Position numbers and translations under genes: made by a program
Origin: an uncultured Clostridia bacterium
GTDB taxonomy: Bacteria > Bacillota > Clostridia > Peptostreptococcales > Anaerovoracaceae
NCBI GenBank assembly: GCA_934277495.1
Contig: CAKQUI010000087.1
Coordinates: forward strand, 1-9,754
Length of the DNA: 9,754 nt
Direction: 5' to 3'
The notes under the pieces: model-generated
Databases searched by the model: none
What the model was told of the DNA's origin: nothing
The model's input: the letters and a program-made list of their open reading frames with translations, nothing else
Shown here: positions 1 to 7,422 of the stretch, in pieces
Layout: every line of letters begins with the position of its first letter
How positions within the stretch are numbered: position 1 is the stretch's first letter

Positions 1-180
1 CAGGTGAGTCGCTCGACAGAACGGACAGCAACGAACGCAGTGAGTTGGAGTGAGCGACAGCGAACGTTGCCTTTCTGCCCAAAGAGCCATAAGGCGATTT
101 GCTTGGCAGGCTGGACAGCGTAGCCGTAGGCGTAGGAGTGAGCGACAGCGAACGTTGCATGGGATTTTCCACAAAGGCAA
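1..180. repeat. Structured intergenic repeat, family B, locus 1
   Basis: No gene is seen in 1-300. A 24-nt stretch at 47-70 recurs exactly at 135-158 (key part GTGAGCGACAGCGAACGTTGC, shortened here to its core AGCGACAGCGAACGTTGC). Between them, 65-130 aligns with 8579-8645 at the other end of the window, sharing GTTGCC, AAGAGCCA, GCGATT and GGACAGCGTAGCCG. A stem CTGCC (75-79) / GGCAG (105-109) lies where the other copy pairs TTGTC with GACAA. Short open frames here overlap in several frames and look like chance. The element probably starts left of the window. Confidence 0.6.
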
Positions 181-322
181 ACATTATTCCACCCCGTGCC
201 AAAATGCTGCCATGCTTGCACAAGCCACATGGTATTTCCGAAGCACGCCATCCAGTCTCCGCTGGCAAAAATAATTATTCAATTCAATGAATATTCTTTA
301 ACTGACACTTCATTTGTGTTAA

Positions 323-335
323 AATTACCGTAATT
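323..335. promoter_or_regulatory. Palindrome in the thrH promoter region
   Basis: AATTAC-C-GTAATT is a perfect 6-bp inverted repeat with a one-base centre, 25 bases before the thrH start. It overlaps the AT-rich stretch where a -10 box would lie (TAAAAT at 320-325, with a weak TTTAAC at 297-302, 17 bases upstream). It could be an operator or simply part of an AT-rich promoter. The binding protein is unknown. Confidence 0.3.
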
Positions 336-359
336 ATAAAATTCCGGAGGTATTAAGTA

Positions 360-959
360 ATGAATATTGTTTGTTTAGACATGGAAGGCGTACTTATCCC
401 TGAGATCTGGATCGCATTCGCCGAAGCTACAGGAATCGAAGAACTCAAGAGGACTACCCGTGACGAGCCGGACTACGACAAGCTCATGCAGTACAGACTC
501 GATATACTGAGAAAACACAACCTGGGCATCAAGGAGATCCAGGAAACTATCAGCAAAATGGATCCTATCCCTGGCGCTAAAGAGTTCATCGACGAGCTCA
601 AGAGCATCACTCAGGTGATCATCATCAGCGACACTTTCGAACAGTTCGCTCAGCCTATGATGAAAAAGCTTGGATGGCCGACTCTGTTCTGCAATTCGCT
701 GGAGATCGCAGAAGACGGCACTATCACCGACTACAAAATGAGAGTCGAAAAATCAAAATACACGACTGTCAAAGCTCTGCAGTCCATCGGATTCGACACC
801 ATCGCCAGCGGCGACAGCCACAATGATATCGGCATGATACAGGCCAGCAAAGCAGGCTTCCTTTTCAAGAGCCCGGATTCCATCAAGGCAGAATATCCTG
901 ATATCCCTGCCTATGATGAATACGACGATCTGCTTGCGGCTATCAAGGAAGTTCTTTAA
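360..959 (+). CDS. thrH: ThrH-type phosphoserine phosphatase / homoserine phosphotransferase
   Basis: A 199-residue cytosolic HAD-superfamily enzyme, the full length of the ThrH family. Characterised ThrH dephosphorylates phosphoserine, the last step of serine synthesis, and can transfer the phosphate to homoserine. The N-terminus CLDMEGVLIPEIWIAFAE is close to Pseudomonas ThrH: D7 is the nucleophile, and E9 stands where most HAD enzymes have a second aspartate, a ThrH hallmark. Motif II is the serine of IIISDTF (S90), a motif III lysine lies near 131-133, and motif IV is GDSHND (151-156). GGAGG at 346-350 sits nine bases before the ATG. It appears monocistronic: a terminator follows at 1032-1067. 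Assignment is by sequence resemblance; which activity dominates in vivo cannot be read here. Confidence 0.93.
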   Translation: MNIVCLDMEGVLIPEIWIAFAEATGIEELKRTTRDEPDYDKLMQYRLDILRKHNLGIKEIQETISKMDPIPGAKEFIDELKSITQVIIISDTFEQFAQPMMKKLGWPTLFCNSLEIAEDGTITDYKMRVEKSKYTTVKALQSIGFDTIASGDSHNDIGMIQASKAGFLFKSPDSIKAEYPDIPAYDEYDDLLAAIKEVL

Positions 960-970
960 GACCGCCTGGA

Positions 971-1019
971 GCCGGCAGATCAGTGATACAGACACAGATC
1001 TGACAGTATCACATCCGGC
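971..1019 (+). other. Stem-loop downstream of thrH
   Basis: A perfect 7-bp inverted repeat, GTGATAC (983-989) and GTATCAC (1006-1012), lies inside a second pair, GCCGG (971-975) and CCGGC (1015-1019). The inner CAGA/TCTG can also pair. No T-run follows, so it is not a terminator on its own. It may protect the 3' end of the thrH message. The alternative is chance pairing. Confidence 0.35.
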
Positions 1020-1031
1020 AGGATACTTTGC

Positions 1032-1067
1032 GGCGGGAAGCTAACCAAAAGCTTTCCCGCCTTTTTT
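1032..1067 (+). terminator. Rho-independent terminator of thrH
   Basis: GGCGGGAAGCT (1032-1042) pairs with AGCTTTCCCGCC (1050-1061) with one bulged base and a loop of about seven bases, followed directly by six T (1062-1067). It separates thrH from the sigma factor operon. Confidence 0.88.
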
Positions 1068-1076
1068 AATCCAGAC

Positions 1077-1105
1077 TGTAACATCTGGCGTCCGATATTG
1101 TTATA
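1077..1105 (+). promoter_or_regulatory. Possible promoter of the sigma/anti-sigma operon
   Basis: TGTAAC (1077-1082) resembles the AAC-containing -35 element of ECF promoters. GTTATA (1100-1105) lies 17 bases downstream and could be the -10, leaving a very short leader before the ribosome site at 1114-1119. Autoregulation is usual for ECF operons, but the -10 is not the classic CGTC; a CGTC at 1089-1092 is too close to the -35 to fit. Weak call. Confidence 0.3.
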
Positions 1106-1123
1106 TAAAAGGAAGGAGGGAGT

Positions 1124-1636
1124 ATGAACAAAGAGCTTCTGCATGAACTTTACTTCATGTATGCAAAAGAAATCTATCTTTACCTTTATTCCCTCTGCAA
1201 AAACAGCTCCGCAGCCGAAGATCTGATGCACGACGTTTTCGTCCAGGCAATCATGGCCCTGAATGACGATCACCCCAACTTCCGTGCATGGCTTTACAAG
1301 GTAGCGCACAATCTTTGCATAAACAGGCTGAGAAAAGAACAGCGACTGGACTACAGAAACGATATGTCCGATGACGGCGCCACCGGCATCACTGACGATA
1401 TACTGACAGACATACTCAAAACAGAACGCCACAGGACGCTCTACAAATGCATGGACAGGCTCCCTGCCGTCCAGAAGGAAGTGCTTTTCATGGAGTATTT
1501 TTCCGAAATGAATCACAAGGACATCGCTGTCGCACTGGGGCTGAAGCCCAACAACGTCCGGGTCATAGCGCACCGGGCGAGGAAAGAACTTAAATCAATG
1601 CTCGAAAAGGAAGAGGAGGTCGATGATGAGCTTTAA
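1124..1636 (+). CDS. ECF-type RNA polymerase sigma factor (sigma-70 family)
   Basis: 170 residues with the two-domain ECF layout. Region 2 (about residues 10-73) includes the AAEDLMHDVFVQAI segment that binds core polymerase, and the FRAWLYKVAHNLCINRLRK segment that melts the -10. Region 4 (about 107-157) holds the helix-turn-helix in MNHKDIAVALGLKPNNVRVIAHRARKEL, which reads the -35. A non-conserved acidic linker (78-95) joins them. AGGAGG at 1114-1119 precedes the ATG. The 3' end overlaps the anti-sigma start by about 11-14 bases, as in typical sigma/anti-sigma pairs, so the partners are made in a set ratio. The regulon and inducing signal cannot be deduced; anti-sigma factors of this class suggest an envelope signal. 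Confidence 0.93.
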   Translation: MNKELLHELYFMYAKEIYLYLYSLCKNSSAAEDLMHDVFVQAIMALNDDHPNFRAWLYKVAHNLCINRLRKEQRLDYRNDMSDDGATGITDDILTDILKTERHRTLYKCMDRLPAVQKEVLFMEYFSEMNHKDIAVALGLKPNNVRVIAHRARKELKSMLEKEEEVDDEL

Positions 1637-2846
1637 AGAATACCTTGAAAAATACAAAAACGGCACAGCAACTCCGGAAGAGAAGAAGCTGGTCGAAGAA
1701 GAACTGGAAAAGTTCGAAGCTCTGAACGATTTCGCTTACGATAATCTCACTGAAGAGATCAGCGACCTGGGCGGACCCGAGCCTGACGACAGCGAAGATA
1801 CCGCTGTTACCGCAGGAACTGAACGGGTCACCAGCGAAAGCCAGAGATTTACCAGAGCCATAAACCGTGAGATCAGAAAAACCTTTATCAAGATCGGACT
1901 CTGTTCAGGCGCTGGAGTACTGGCGATACTGCTGTTCCTGATATTCGGACTTTCCCCGGTCATGAATCTCATGTACTACAATCCGGACGAATCCCTCTGG
2001 ACAGTTTCAGAAGACGATAACAGCTATGTTCCTAATCGGCTGTCTGTAGATATGGACGTATATACCGAGCTTCTCATACCTCTCAACAAATATACTTCAT
2101 CCATGACAATGTCCCAGGGATTCGGCAGATATTATTTTACAGCCAACAAGACGGCATGGCATCCGGAATACGAGGAAAACACCACCATTGCCGGAGAGAT
2201 AAGCCGCAGCAACCTTCAGATATTCACGCCTGACGTCCTTGAAAAGCCTTCTGACAACGTCATGGGGCTTACGGACAAAAGCAATCAGGACAGCGTGATG
2301 TACGGCACCCGGCCGGAAGATGCAAAAGAAGAAATAAAGCAGCTCAAGGACAGCAAAAAGCCTGTAAAGGCATATGTCACCCTCAGCAAAGACCTGACAT
2401 ATCCGCAGGTCCACAAACTCTGCATGAAATACGACCTGTTTTCCATATGGTGTGGTATAAGGCTCCCCGGCAACAAAATGGGATACGGCTTCACTACAGA
2501 CACCAGCGGTGCATATTACGAGGAGGACTGCCCGCTCAACAAAAAATATCCTGATCTGCTGTACTCTGATACTTCAGACGTAAGCAGCGACGACCCGGAG
2601 AAACTGGCTGATTTCTACAAAAATCATTTCACCAGCATGCTGCAGTACATGGCAGACAACCCGGAATTCGCCGAAATGATGGATAACAGCAGCTTTTTTG
2701 AAGAAAAAGACATCGGCGAAATGGTATCATATATAAATAAAAAAGGCATGAAAATATACGGCTTTGCAGTCTACGCCGACAAAGACACACTGCTGAAGCT
2801 TTACGATGAAAGCGACGTTTACGGCATACTCATCAACGCTGACTGA
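1626..2846 (+). CDS. Membrane-anchored anti-sigma factor (Sigma-Reg N/C type)
   Basis: A 406-residue partner of the ECF factor. The N-terminal cytosolic part (about residues 1-88) has a Lys/Glu-rich helix (YLEKYKNGTATPEEKKLVEE) expected to hold the sigma factor, then an acidic linker. A single membrane helix follows at about 90-112 (CSGAGVLAILLFLIFGL). The remaining ~290 residues should lie outside the membrane; the segment with YVPNRLSVDMDVYTELLIPL and the late part resemble the sigma-factor-regulator N- and C-terminal domains of Bacillota anti-sigma proteins. Two ATGs are in tandem (1623 and 1626). The second is chosen because AGGAGG at 1614-1619 is then six bases away rather than three; the difference is one residue. 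The stop shares a base with the start of the next small ORF. No zinc-binding HxxxCxxC motif is visible, so this is not a ZAS-type anti-sigma. Confidence 0.85.
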   Translation: MSFKEYLEKYKNGTATPEEKKLVEEELEKFEALNDFAYDNLTEEISDLGGPEPDDSEDTAVTAGTERVTSESQRFTRAINREIRKTFIKIGLCSGAGVLAILLFLIFGLSPVMNLMYYNPDESLWTVSEDDNSYVPNRLSVDMDVYTELLIPLNKYTSSMTMSQGFGRYYFTANKTAWHPEYEENTTIAGEISRSNLQIFTPDVLEKPSDNVMGLTDKSNQDSVMYGTRPEDAKEEIKQLKDSKKPVKAYVTLSKDLTYPQVHKLCMKYDLFSIWCGIRLPGNKMGYGFTTDTSGAYYEEDCPLNKKYPDLLYSDTSDVSSDDPEKLADFYKNHFTSMLQYMADNPEFAEMMDNSSFFEEKDIGEMVSYINKKGMKIYGFAVYADKDTLLKLYDESDVYGILINAD

Positions 2847-2932
2847 TGCCGGAAGCGCTGGGAGTCATCCTGTTTCTGATAATACCTTTATACTACCTCG
2901 TAAGTGCATACAAAAACTACAAGAATTCATAA
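2846..2932 (+). CDS. 28-residue membrane peptide coupled to the anti-sigma factor
   Basis: The start overlaps the anti-sigma stop as TGATG (2844-2848). It encodes 28 residues: MPEALGVILFLIIPLYYLVS followed by AYKNYKNS. A hydrophobic stretch of about 15-17 residues is followed by a Tyr/Lys/Asn-rich tail, the pattern of a single-helix peptide whose positive end should face the cytosol. No separate ribosome site is seen, so translation would depend on re-initiation after the anti-sigma stop. The operon terminator begins ten bases after the TAA, so the frame lies wholly inside the operon transcript. It is not recognised as a known family. A role in modulating the membrane anti-sigma factor is inference from position only. 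Confidence 0.55.
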   Translation: MPEALGVILFLIIPLYYLVSAYKNYKNS

Positions 2933-2941
2933 GAAATGACG

Positions 2942-2970
2942 AAGACCTGCCGCATCGGCAGGTCTTTTTT
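2942..2970 (+). terminator. Terminator of the sigma/anti-sigma operon
   Basis: AAGACCTGCCG (2942-2952) and CGGCAGGTCTT (2956-2966) form a perfect 11-bp stem with a three-base loop (CAT), followed by T to 2970. It lies between convergent genes. On the minus strand the stem has no following T-run, so it serves the exporter gene only weakly, if at all. Confidence 0.9.
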
Positions 2971-2971
2971 G

Positions 2972-5083
2972 TCAGACCACACTGGTCTCGTAAAGTCTGT
3001 GATAGAGTCCTCCGGCTTTCATGAGCTGTTCATGGGTGCCGGATTCTTTTATTTCTCCGTCGTCGATGAGGATTATCCTGTCGGCATTCTTTATTGTGGA
3101 CAGTCTGTGAGCGATGAGTATGGAAGTCCTGCCTTCAGACAATCTGTCGAAAGCCCCCTGTATCCTTGCCTCCGTCACGGTATCCAGCGCCGACGTCGCT
3201 TCGTCCAGTATCAGCACCGGCGGATTTTTCAGGAAGATCCTCGCTATGGAAACTCTCTGTTTCTGGCCTCCCGACAGCAGTACGCCACGCTCGCCCACAT
3301 ATGAGCTGAACCCTTCAGGCATATGCATTATGTCATCGTAGATCTCCGCTTTTTTCGCAGCCTCCATCACCTCGGCATCGGTGGCGTCAGGTCTGCCGTA
3401 CCTTATATTTTCCATGATGGTGTCCGGGAAAAGATACACATCCTGCTGAACGATGCCTATGCTGCGCCGCAGAGATGTTTTAGAAACATCCCGCACATCG
3501 TGTCCGTCAAGACGTATCACGCCGCTGTCCGCATCATAGAATCTCGGGATCAGCTGGCACAGCGTGCTTTTGCCCCCTCCCGACGGTCCCACGATAGCAA
3601 CAGTCTCACCGGGGCTGATATGCAGATCGATGCCACGCAGCACACTGTTTTCATCATCATAAGTAAATGTCACATCCTCCACATCTATACGGCCCTGCAC
3701 GTTTTCCAGCACAACCGGATGCTCGGCCTCTCTGACCTGCGGCTTGCTGCGCATCAGATCGATGAAACGGTTCAGACCGGCGAATCCGTTCATGAACATT
3801 TCCGTGAAATTCGACAGTTTCCTGATCGGGTTGATGAAGGTCCCTATATAAAGATAGAATGTTATCAGATCCACATAGTCCATCCGGCTGCGCATGATGA
3901 GCCAGCCGCCCACTGCCATGATCACCACCGGCATGATGCACATGAAATACTCCAGCGATGAGTTGAACTTGCCGAAAGCCCTGTAGTTGTCGCATTTCGC
4001 AGTCTTGAATCGTTCATTTGCTATTGAAAATTTGGCATAGTCCACATTCTCGTTGGCAAAGGCTTTGGATGTCCTGATGCCGGAAAGTCCCGACTCGATC
4101 TCGCCGTTGATCTCCGCCATCTTTATCTTTACATTACGGGAGGTTATCACCATGTTCCTGCGGAATGCCATCACCACCAGCAGGAAGATCGGTATGATTA
4201 TCAGTATCACCAGCGCCAGCCTCCACTGGATCGGGAACATTATTATCAGGCTGCCGATTATTGTTACGATAGCTATGAAAAGGTCCTCCGGTCCGTGATG
4301 CGCCAGTTCTGTCAGTTCGAAAAGGTCGCCGGTCATGCGGTTCATCAGCTGTCCGGTCCTGTTCCTGTCAAAGAATTTGAAATCCAGGGTCTGCATATGT
4401 GCGAAAAGATCCTGTCTCATGTCCGCTTCGACACGCACTCCGAACATGTGTCCCCAGTAGGTTATGATGTAGTTCATGGCCGACCGCAGTATGAAGGCTA
4501 TGGCTACGATCACCATCACCGTAAAAAATGTATGGAATTCCTTTCCCGGCAGCAGCTCGTTCATGGAGCGCCTTGCTACCAGCGGGAACATCAGGTCTAT
4601 GAGGCACGCCACGAAAGCACAGGAAAGATCCAGCAGAAACAGTTTCCAGTGGGGCCTGAAATATCCCAGGAAAGTCCGCATCGGCGGTCTGCTGAAATCT
4701 TTTCGCCGCCCGGCAGCACGCTTCTGGTATGATGAATCCCCCTGGGTTCCAGTCATGCCTTCCGAGCCCTTGCCGTTCCCAGCTACACGGTATTTTTCTG
4801 CATTGCCGGCGTTTTCCGACACTCCGCCTTTGCCCGGCATTTCGCCGCCAGCTGTTGCCGCACCGTCTTTGCGAGCATCTCCAGTTCTCAGTGTATCATT
4901 TTTGTCTGGATTTCCACCGCCACAGCAAGCCCTGTCTCTGTACGTGCCTCCGATGGGCTCTGAGGCACTGTCTCCAGCTGGGTTTTCACTGCCGGCTACG
5001 GCAGCTCCTTGAGGAGACTCTCCCGGCGTCACTCCAGTATTTCCATCTTTGTTGATTTTCTCTTTATCTCTGTCTTCTGTCAT
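2972..5083 (-). CDS. ABC exporter half-transporter (fused permease and ATPase)
   Basis: 703 residues from the first ATG. A type I exporter membrane domain (about 140-435) is followed by an ATPase domain (about 465-700) with Walker A GPSGGGKST (499-507), Q-loop IVQQD (545-549), signature LSGGQKQR (603-610), Walker B VLILDEA (623-629) and H-loop H659. All catalytic residues are present, so it should work as a dimer; whether homo- or heterodimer is unclear, as no second half-transporter is in the window. The substrate is unknown. The first ~134 residues are hydrophilic, rich in Gly, Ala, Asp and Glu, and absent from usual 570-600-residue exporters. AAAGGA lies about 16 bases before the first ATG, which is far. 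Start codons at M110 (4756) or M135 (4681) would give 594 or 569 residues, the normal family size. Confidence 0.92.
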   Translation of the reverse strand: MTEDRDKEKINKDGNTGVTPGESPQGAAVAGSENPAGDSASEPIGGTYRDRACCGGGNPDKNDTLRTGDARKDGAATAGGEMPGKGGVSENAGNAEKYRVAGNGKGSEGMTGTQGDSSYQKRAAGRRKDFSRPPMRTFLGYFRPHWKLFLLDLSCAFVACLIDLMFPLVARRSMNELLPGKEFHTFFTVMVIVAIAFILRSAMNYIITYWGHMFGVRVEADMRQDLFAHMQTLDFKFFDRNRTGQLMNRMTGDLFELTELAHHGPEDLFIAIVTIIGSLIIMFPIQWRLALVILIIIPIFLLVVMAFRRNMVITSRNVKIKMAEINGEIESGLSGIRTSKAFANENVDYAKFSIANERFKTAKCDNYRAFGKFNSSLEYFMCIMPVVIMAVGGWLIMRSRMDYVDLITFYLYIGTFINPIRKLSNFTEMFMNGFAGLNRFIDLMRSKPQVREAEHPVVLENVQGRIDVEDVTFTYDDENSVLRGIDLHISPGETVAIVGPSGGGKSTLCQLIPRFYDADSGVIRLDGHDVRDVSKTSLRRSIGIVQQDVYLFPDTIMENIRYGRPDATDAEVMEAAKKAEIYDDIMHMPEGFSSYVGERGVLLSGGQKQRVSIARIFLKNPPVLILDEATSALDTVTEARIQGAFDRLSEGRTSILIAHRLSTIKNADRIILIDDGEIKESGTHEQLMKAGGLYHRLYETSVV

Positions 5084-5132
5084 TTTATGATATCGTAAAT
5101 CCTTTCTGCTGCAATATATTTGTATCTTAACT

Positions 5133-5390
5133 TTACCATAACCGGCAGGAAATCAACTGCTCGCTCCCTGAATATCGGTGATCCGCCACCGTGTCACTCT
5201 CTTGGGTCCTGTACAGTTCCTCATAAAAATTCCTGCCGTTATGAAGATCATTGTATCCACGTATCCTGTTTTCTTCAGTAGTAAAAGTGTCCGTTGAAGA
5301 TCGTGCTATACTATATTTTTCTCCATCAGACCACGCTTCTATTCTTTGACTTCCAGTATCTGATATGAGTATATCACCCGCACCGGCGAT
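5133..5390 (-). pseudogene. Startless gene remnant of unknown family
   Basis: 85 codons are open on the minus strand, from an in-frame stop (5391-5393) to TAA at 5133-5135. There is no ATG and no start near the beginning. The product reads like real protein: it opens IAGAGDILISDTGSQRIEAW, continues with segments such as SDGEKYSIARSS and RGYNDLHNGRNFYEELYRTQ, and ends ISCRLW. Its codons are more AT-rich (ATA, AGA, TCA, GAT) than in neighbouring genes. The open frame begins within a few bases of the head of the tandem repeat at 5397, as if the 5' part had been lost or replaced there. It could also be a chance frame. The family is not recognised. Confidence 0.4.
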
Positions 5391-5396
5391 TTACAA

Positions 5397-5768
5397 CACT
5401 CCACCGCTTGCAGATGGACCGGCAAAGCCACCATACTTTTTACAATGGGACGTTTTTGAAAAATTATCTGCCGGTTTCGATACTTTTACGGTCTGGACAG
5501 ATGAGTCGCCGGCTGTCAGGGCGATCACTCTCTTCGAGATGGGTCGTTTTTGAAAGATTATCTGCCTGTTTCGATACTTTTCCGAGCCCGGCGGCTGTAT
5601 TGCCGGCTGCCAGGGCGGTCACTCTCTCCGGAATGGGTCGTTTTTGAAAGATTATCTGCCTGTTTCGATACTTTTCCGAGCCCGGCGGCTGTATTGCCGG
5701 CTGCCAGGGCGGTCACTCTCTTCGGAATGGGTCGTTTTTGAAGGATTCTCTGCTAGTTTCGATACTTT
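5397..5768. repeat. 94-bp tandem repeat, family A, locus 1
   Basis: Four copies of a 43-bp core start at 5445, 5539, 5633 and 5727, exactly 94 bases apart. The core runs ATGGGWCGTTTTTGAAA, then RATTATCTGCC, then KGTTTCGATACTTTT. The second and third full units are nearly identical; the first and last are diverged. The 51-bp interval carries GC-rich complementary blocks (GCCC..GGGC, GGCGGC..GCCGGC) that can form a hairpin. Because 94 is not a multiple of three, open frames across it change phase and are not coding. A 25-bp head (ending CACCGCTTGCAGATGGACC, 5402-5420) is shared with the copy at 8301. Confidence 0.85.
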
Positions 5769-5781
5769 CCATATCACAGCA

Positions 5782-5817
5782 CAAAAATACTCCCCACGGC
5801 CATACGGCAGCGGGGAG
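5782..5817 (-). terminator. Rho-independent terminator of hcp
   Basis: Read on the minus strand, CTCCCC (5817-5812) pairs with GGGGAG (5795-5790), with further pairing inside (GCC/GGC around a TAT loop). TATTTTTG follows at 5789-5782. It lies ten bases after the hcp stop and before the tandem repeat array, so the array is probably not transcribed with hcp. Confidence 0.8.
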
Positions 5818-5826
5818 CATAAGCGA

Positions 5827-7422
5827 CTATTTCAGGATCTGTTCCAAGTCTTCTTCGGGAGTCGTGATCGGAGCGATGCCGAAATTTTCCACGAGGTAGT
5901 TCAGCACATTCGGTGAAATAAACGCCGGCAGCGTTGGCCCGAGACGGATGTCCCTGATGCCCAGATGTAGCAGAGTCAGCAGGATACATACCGCTTTCTG
6001 CTCATACCAGGAAAGGACCATCGACAGCGGCAGATCGTTCACGCCACAGTCAAACGCATCAGCAAGTGCAACGGCGATCTGGATGGCGCTGTAAGCATCG
6101 TTGCACTGCCCCACATCCATCAGACGAGGCAGACCGCCGATGGTACCGAGATCAAGGTCGTTGAAACGGTATTTACCGCAGGCGAGGGTCAGCACCACTG
6201 TGTCAGCAGGCGTCTGCTTTACAAATTCAGTGTAGTAATTGCGGCCGGGGCGTGCTCCATCACAGCCTGCCACCAGGAAGAAATGTCTGATAGCCCCTGC
6301 CTTTACAGCATCGATGACCTTGTCCGCCACGCCGAGCACAGTGCCTCTTGCAAAGCCGGTCATAACTGTGCTGCCGCCATTGATACCGGTAAACAGCTTG
6401 TCCTCAGTATAACCGCCAAGCTCCAGGGCTTTCTCGATGATCGGTGTGAAATCCTTATCTTCGCCGATATGGGTCATTTCAGGATAGGATACCACTGCCG
6501 TGGTGAAAACACGGTCTGCATAACTTGCCTCCGGCGGCATGAGGCAGTTGGTGGTGAACAGCACCGGTGCAGGGAGTCCTGCAAATTCTTTCTGCTGGTT
6601 CTGCCATGCCGTTCCGAAGTTGCCCTTGAGATGCGGGTACTTTTTCAGTTCAGGATAGCCGTGGGCGGGCAGCATTTCGCTGTGGGTGTAGATATTGACG
6701 CCCTTTCCTTCAGTCTGCTCCAGCAGCAGCTTCAGGTCGTGAAGGTCATGACCTGAAATAACGATGAACGGTCCTTTTTCTACAGTGAGAGGGACAGTGA
6801 CCGGTGTTGGAGTGCCGTAGCTTTCGGTGTTCGCCCTGTCAAGAAGCGCCATGCAGCTCAGGTTTTTCTCGCCGACCTCCATAACGATGGGCAGCAGCTC
6901 CTCCATACCCCAGTCCTCGCCTATGGCAAAAAGAGCTTTTGCAAAGAACTGGTTCACCGTTTCATCCGTGTACCCCAGGACCATGGCATGATGTGCATAG
7001 GCCGCCATACCACGCACTCCGAAAAGTATCAATGATTTCAGGCTTCGAATATCCTCCTGTGCCTCCCACAGCTGCGCCATATCATAATCATCATTCTGTC
7101 CGCACACGGAAGCACAGCCTGTGCATCCTGGTGAAAGCTTTGTTTTTTCTGCGTGTACCTGGTCGATCAGATCACGCAAAGTCTTTGCATTGAAGCTCAC
7201 ATTTGTGACAGTGGTAAATAACCCGTCGATCACCAGTTTCCAGGTATCTGCATCCACCTTCGGAGCATTGCCGATCACACGTGCCAGCCCCACCAGTGCG
7301 CCGGTCAGCTCATCCTGGAGCCCCGCTACATCGGCAGTCTTGCCGCAGACGCCTCTACTGCCCTTACATCCGGTACATCCCGCAGTCTGCTCGCACTGAA
7401 AACAAAACATCCTGTTGTCCAT
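5827..7422 (-). CDS. hcp: Hybrid cluster protein (hydroxylamine reductase)
   Basis: A 531-residue cytosolic Fe-S protein. Hcp reduces hydroxylamine to ammonia in vitro and acts as an NO reductase / nitrosative-stress protein in several bacteria. The N-terminal cluster cysteines are C7, C10, C19 and C26 (CFQCEQTAGCTGCKGSRGVC), the short spacing of anaerobe-type Hcp. All ligands of the hybrid 4Fe-2O-2S cluster are visible by comparison with Desulfovibrio Hcp: H225, E249, C293, C387, C415, C440, E474 and K476. AGAGGA lies six bases before the ATG. The start overlaps the stop of the leader ORF at 7422-7514 as TAATG. It is divergent from a CRP/FNR regulator, a usual arrangement for HcpR-controlled hcp. 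No hcr reductase gene is nearby. Confidence 0.96.
   Translation of the reverse strand: MDNRMFCFQCEQTAGCTGCKGSRGVCGKTADVAGLQDELTGALVGLARVIGNAPKVDADTWKLVIDGLFTTVTNVSFNAKTLRDLIDQVHAEKTKLSPGCTGCASVCGQNDDYDMAQLWEAQEDIRSLKSLILFGVRGMAAYAHHAMVLGYTDETVNQFFAKALFAIGEDWGMEELLPIVMEVGEKNLSCMALLDRANTESYGTPTPVTVPLTVEKGPFIVISGHDLHDLKLLLEQTEGKGVNIYTHSEMLPAHGYPELKKYPHLKGNFGTAWQNQQKEFAGLPAPVLFTTNCLMPPEASYADRVFTTAVVSYPEMTHIGEDKDFTPIIEKALELGGYTEDKLFTGINGGSTVMTGFARGTVLGVADKVIDAVKAGAIRHFFLVAGCDGARPGRNYYTEFVKQTPADTVVLTLACGKYRFNDLDLGTIGGLPRLMDVGQCNDAYSAIQIAVALADAFDCGVNDLPLSMVLSWYEQKAVCILLTLLHLGIRDIRLGPTLPAFISPNVLNYLVENFGIAPITTPEEDLEQILK

Noticed and set aside
1089..1092. CGTC as an ECF -10 element
   Set aside because: It lies only six bases after the TGTAAC -35 candidate, too close for any known ECF spacing.
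980..1573. 197-codon minus-strand frame opposite the sigma factor gene
   Set aside because: It is the antisense shadow of a clear ECF sigma factor and crosses the thrH terminator.
5445..5768. CRISPR array
   Set aside because: The spacers of the 94-bp array are themselves nearly identical repeats, the core is too long, and no cas genes are present.
5365..5916. Several overlapping plus-strand open frames of 60-90 codons across the tandem repeat
   Set aside because: They arise because the 94-bp unit lacks stops in some frames; the phase changes each unit, no ribosome sites are seen, and the last one runs into antisense hcp.
6283..6756. 157-codon plus-strand frame inside hcp
   Set aside because: It is antisense to hcp, whose cluster ligands are all intact; no ribosome site is seen and the composition is typical of a shadow frame.
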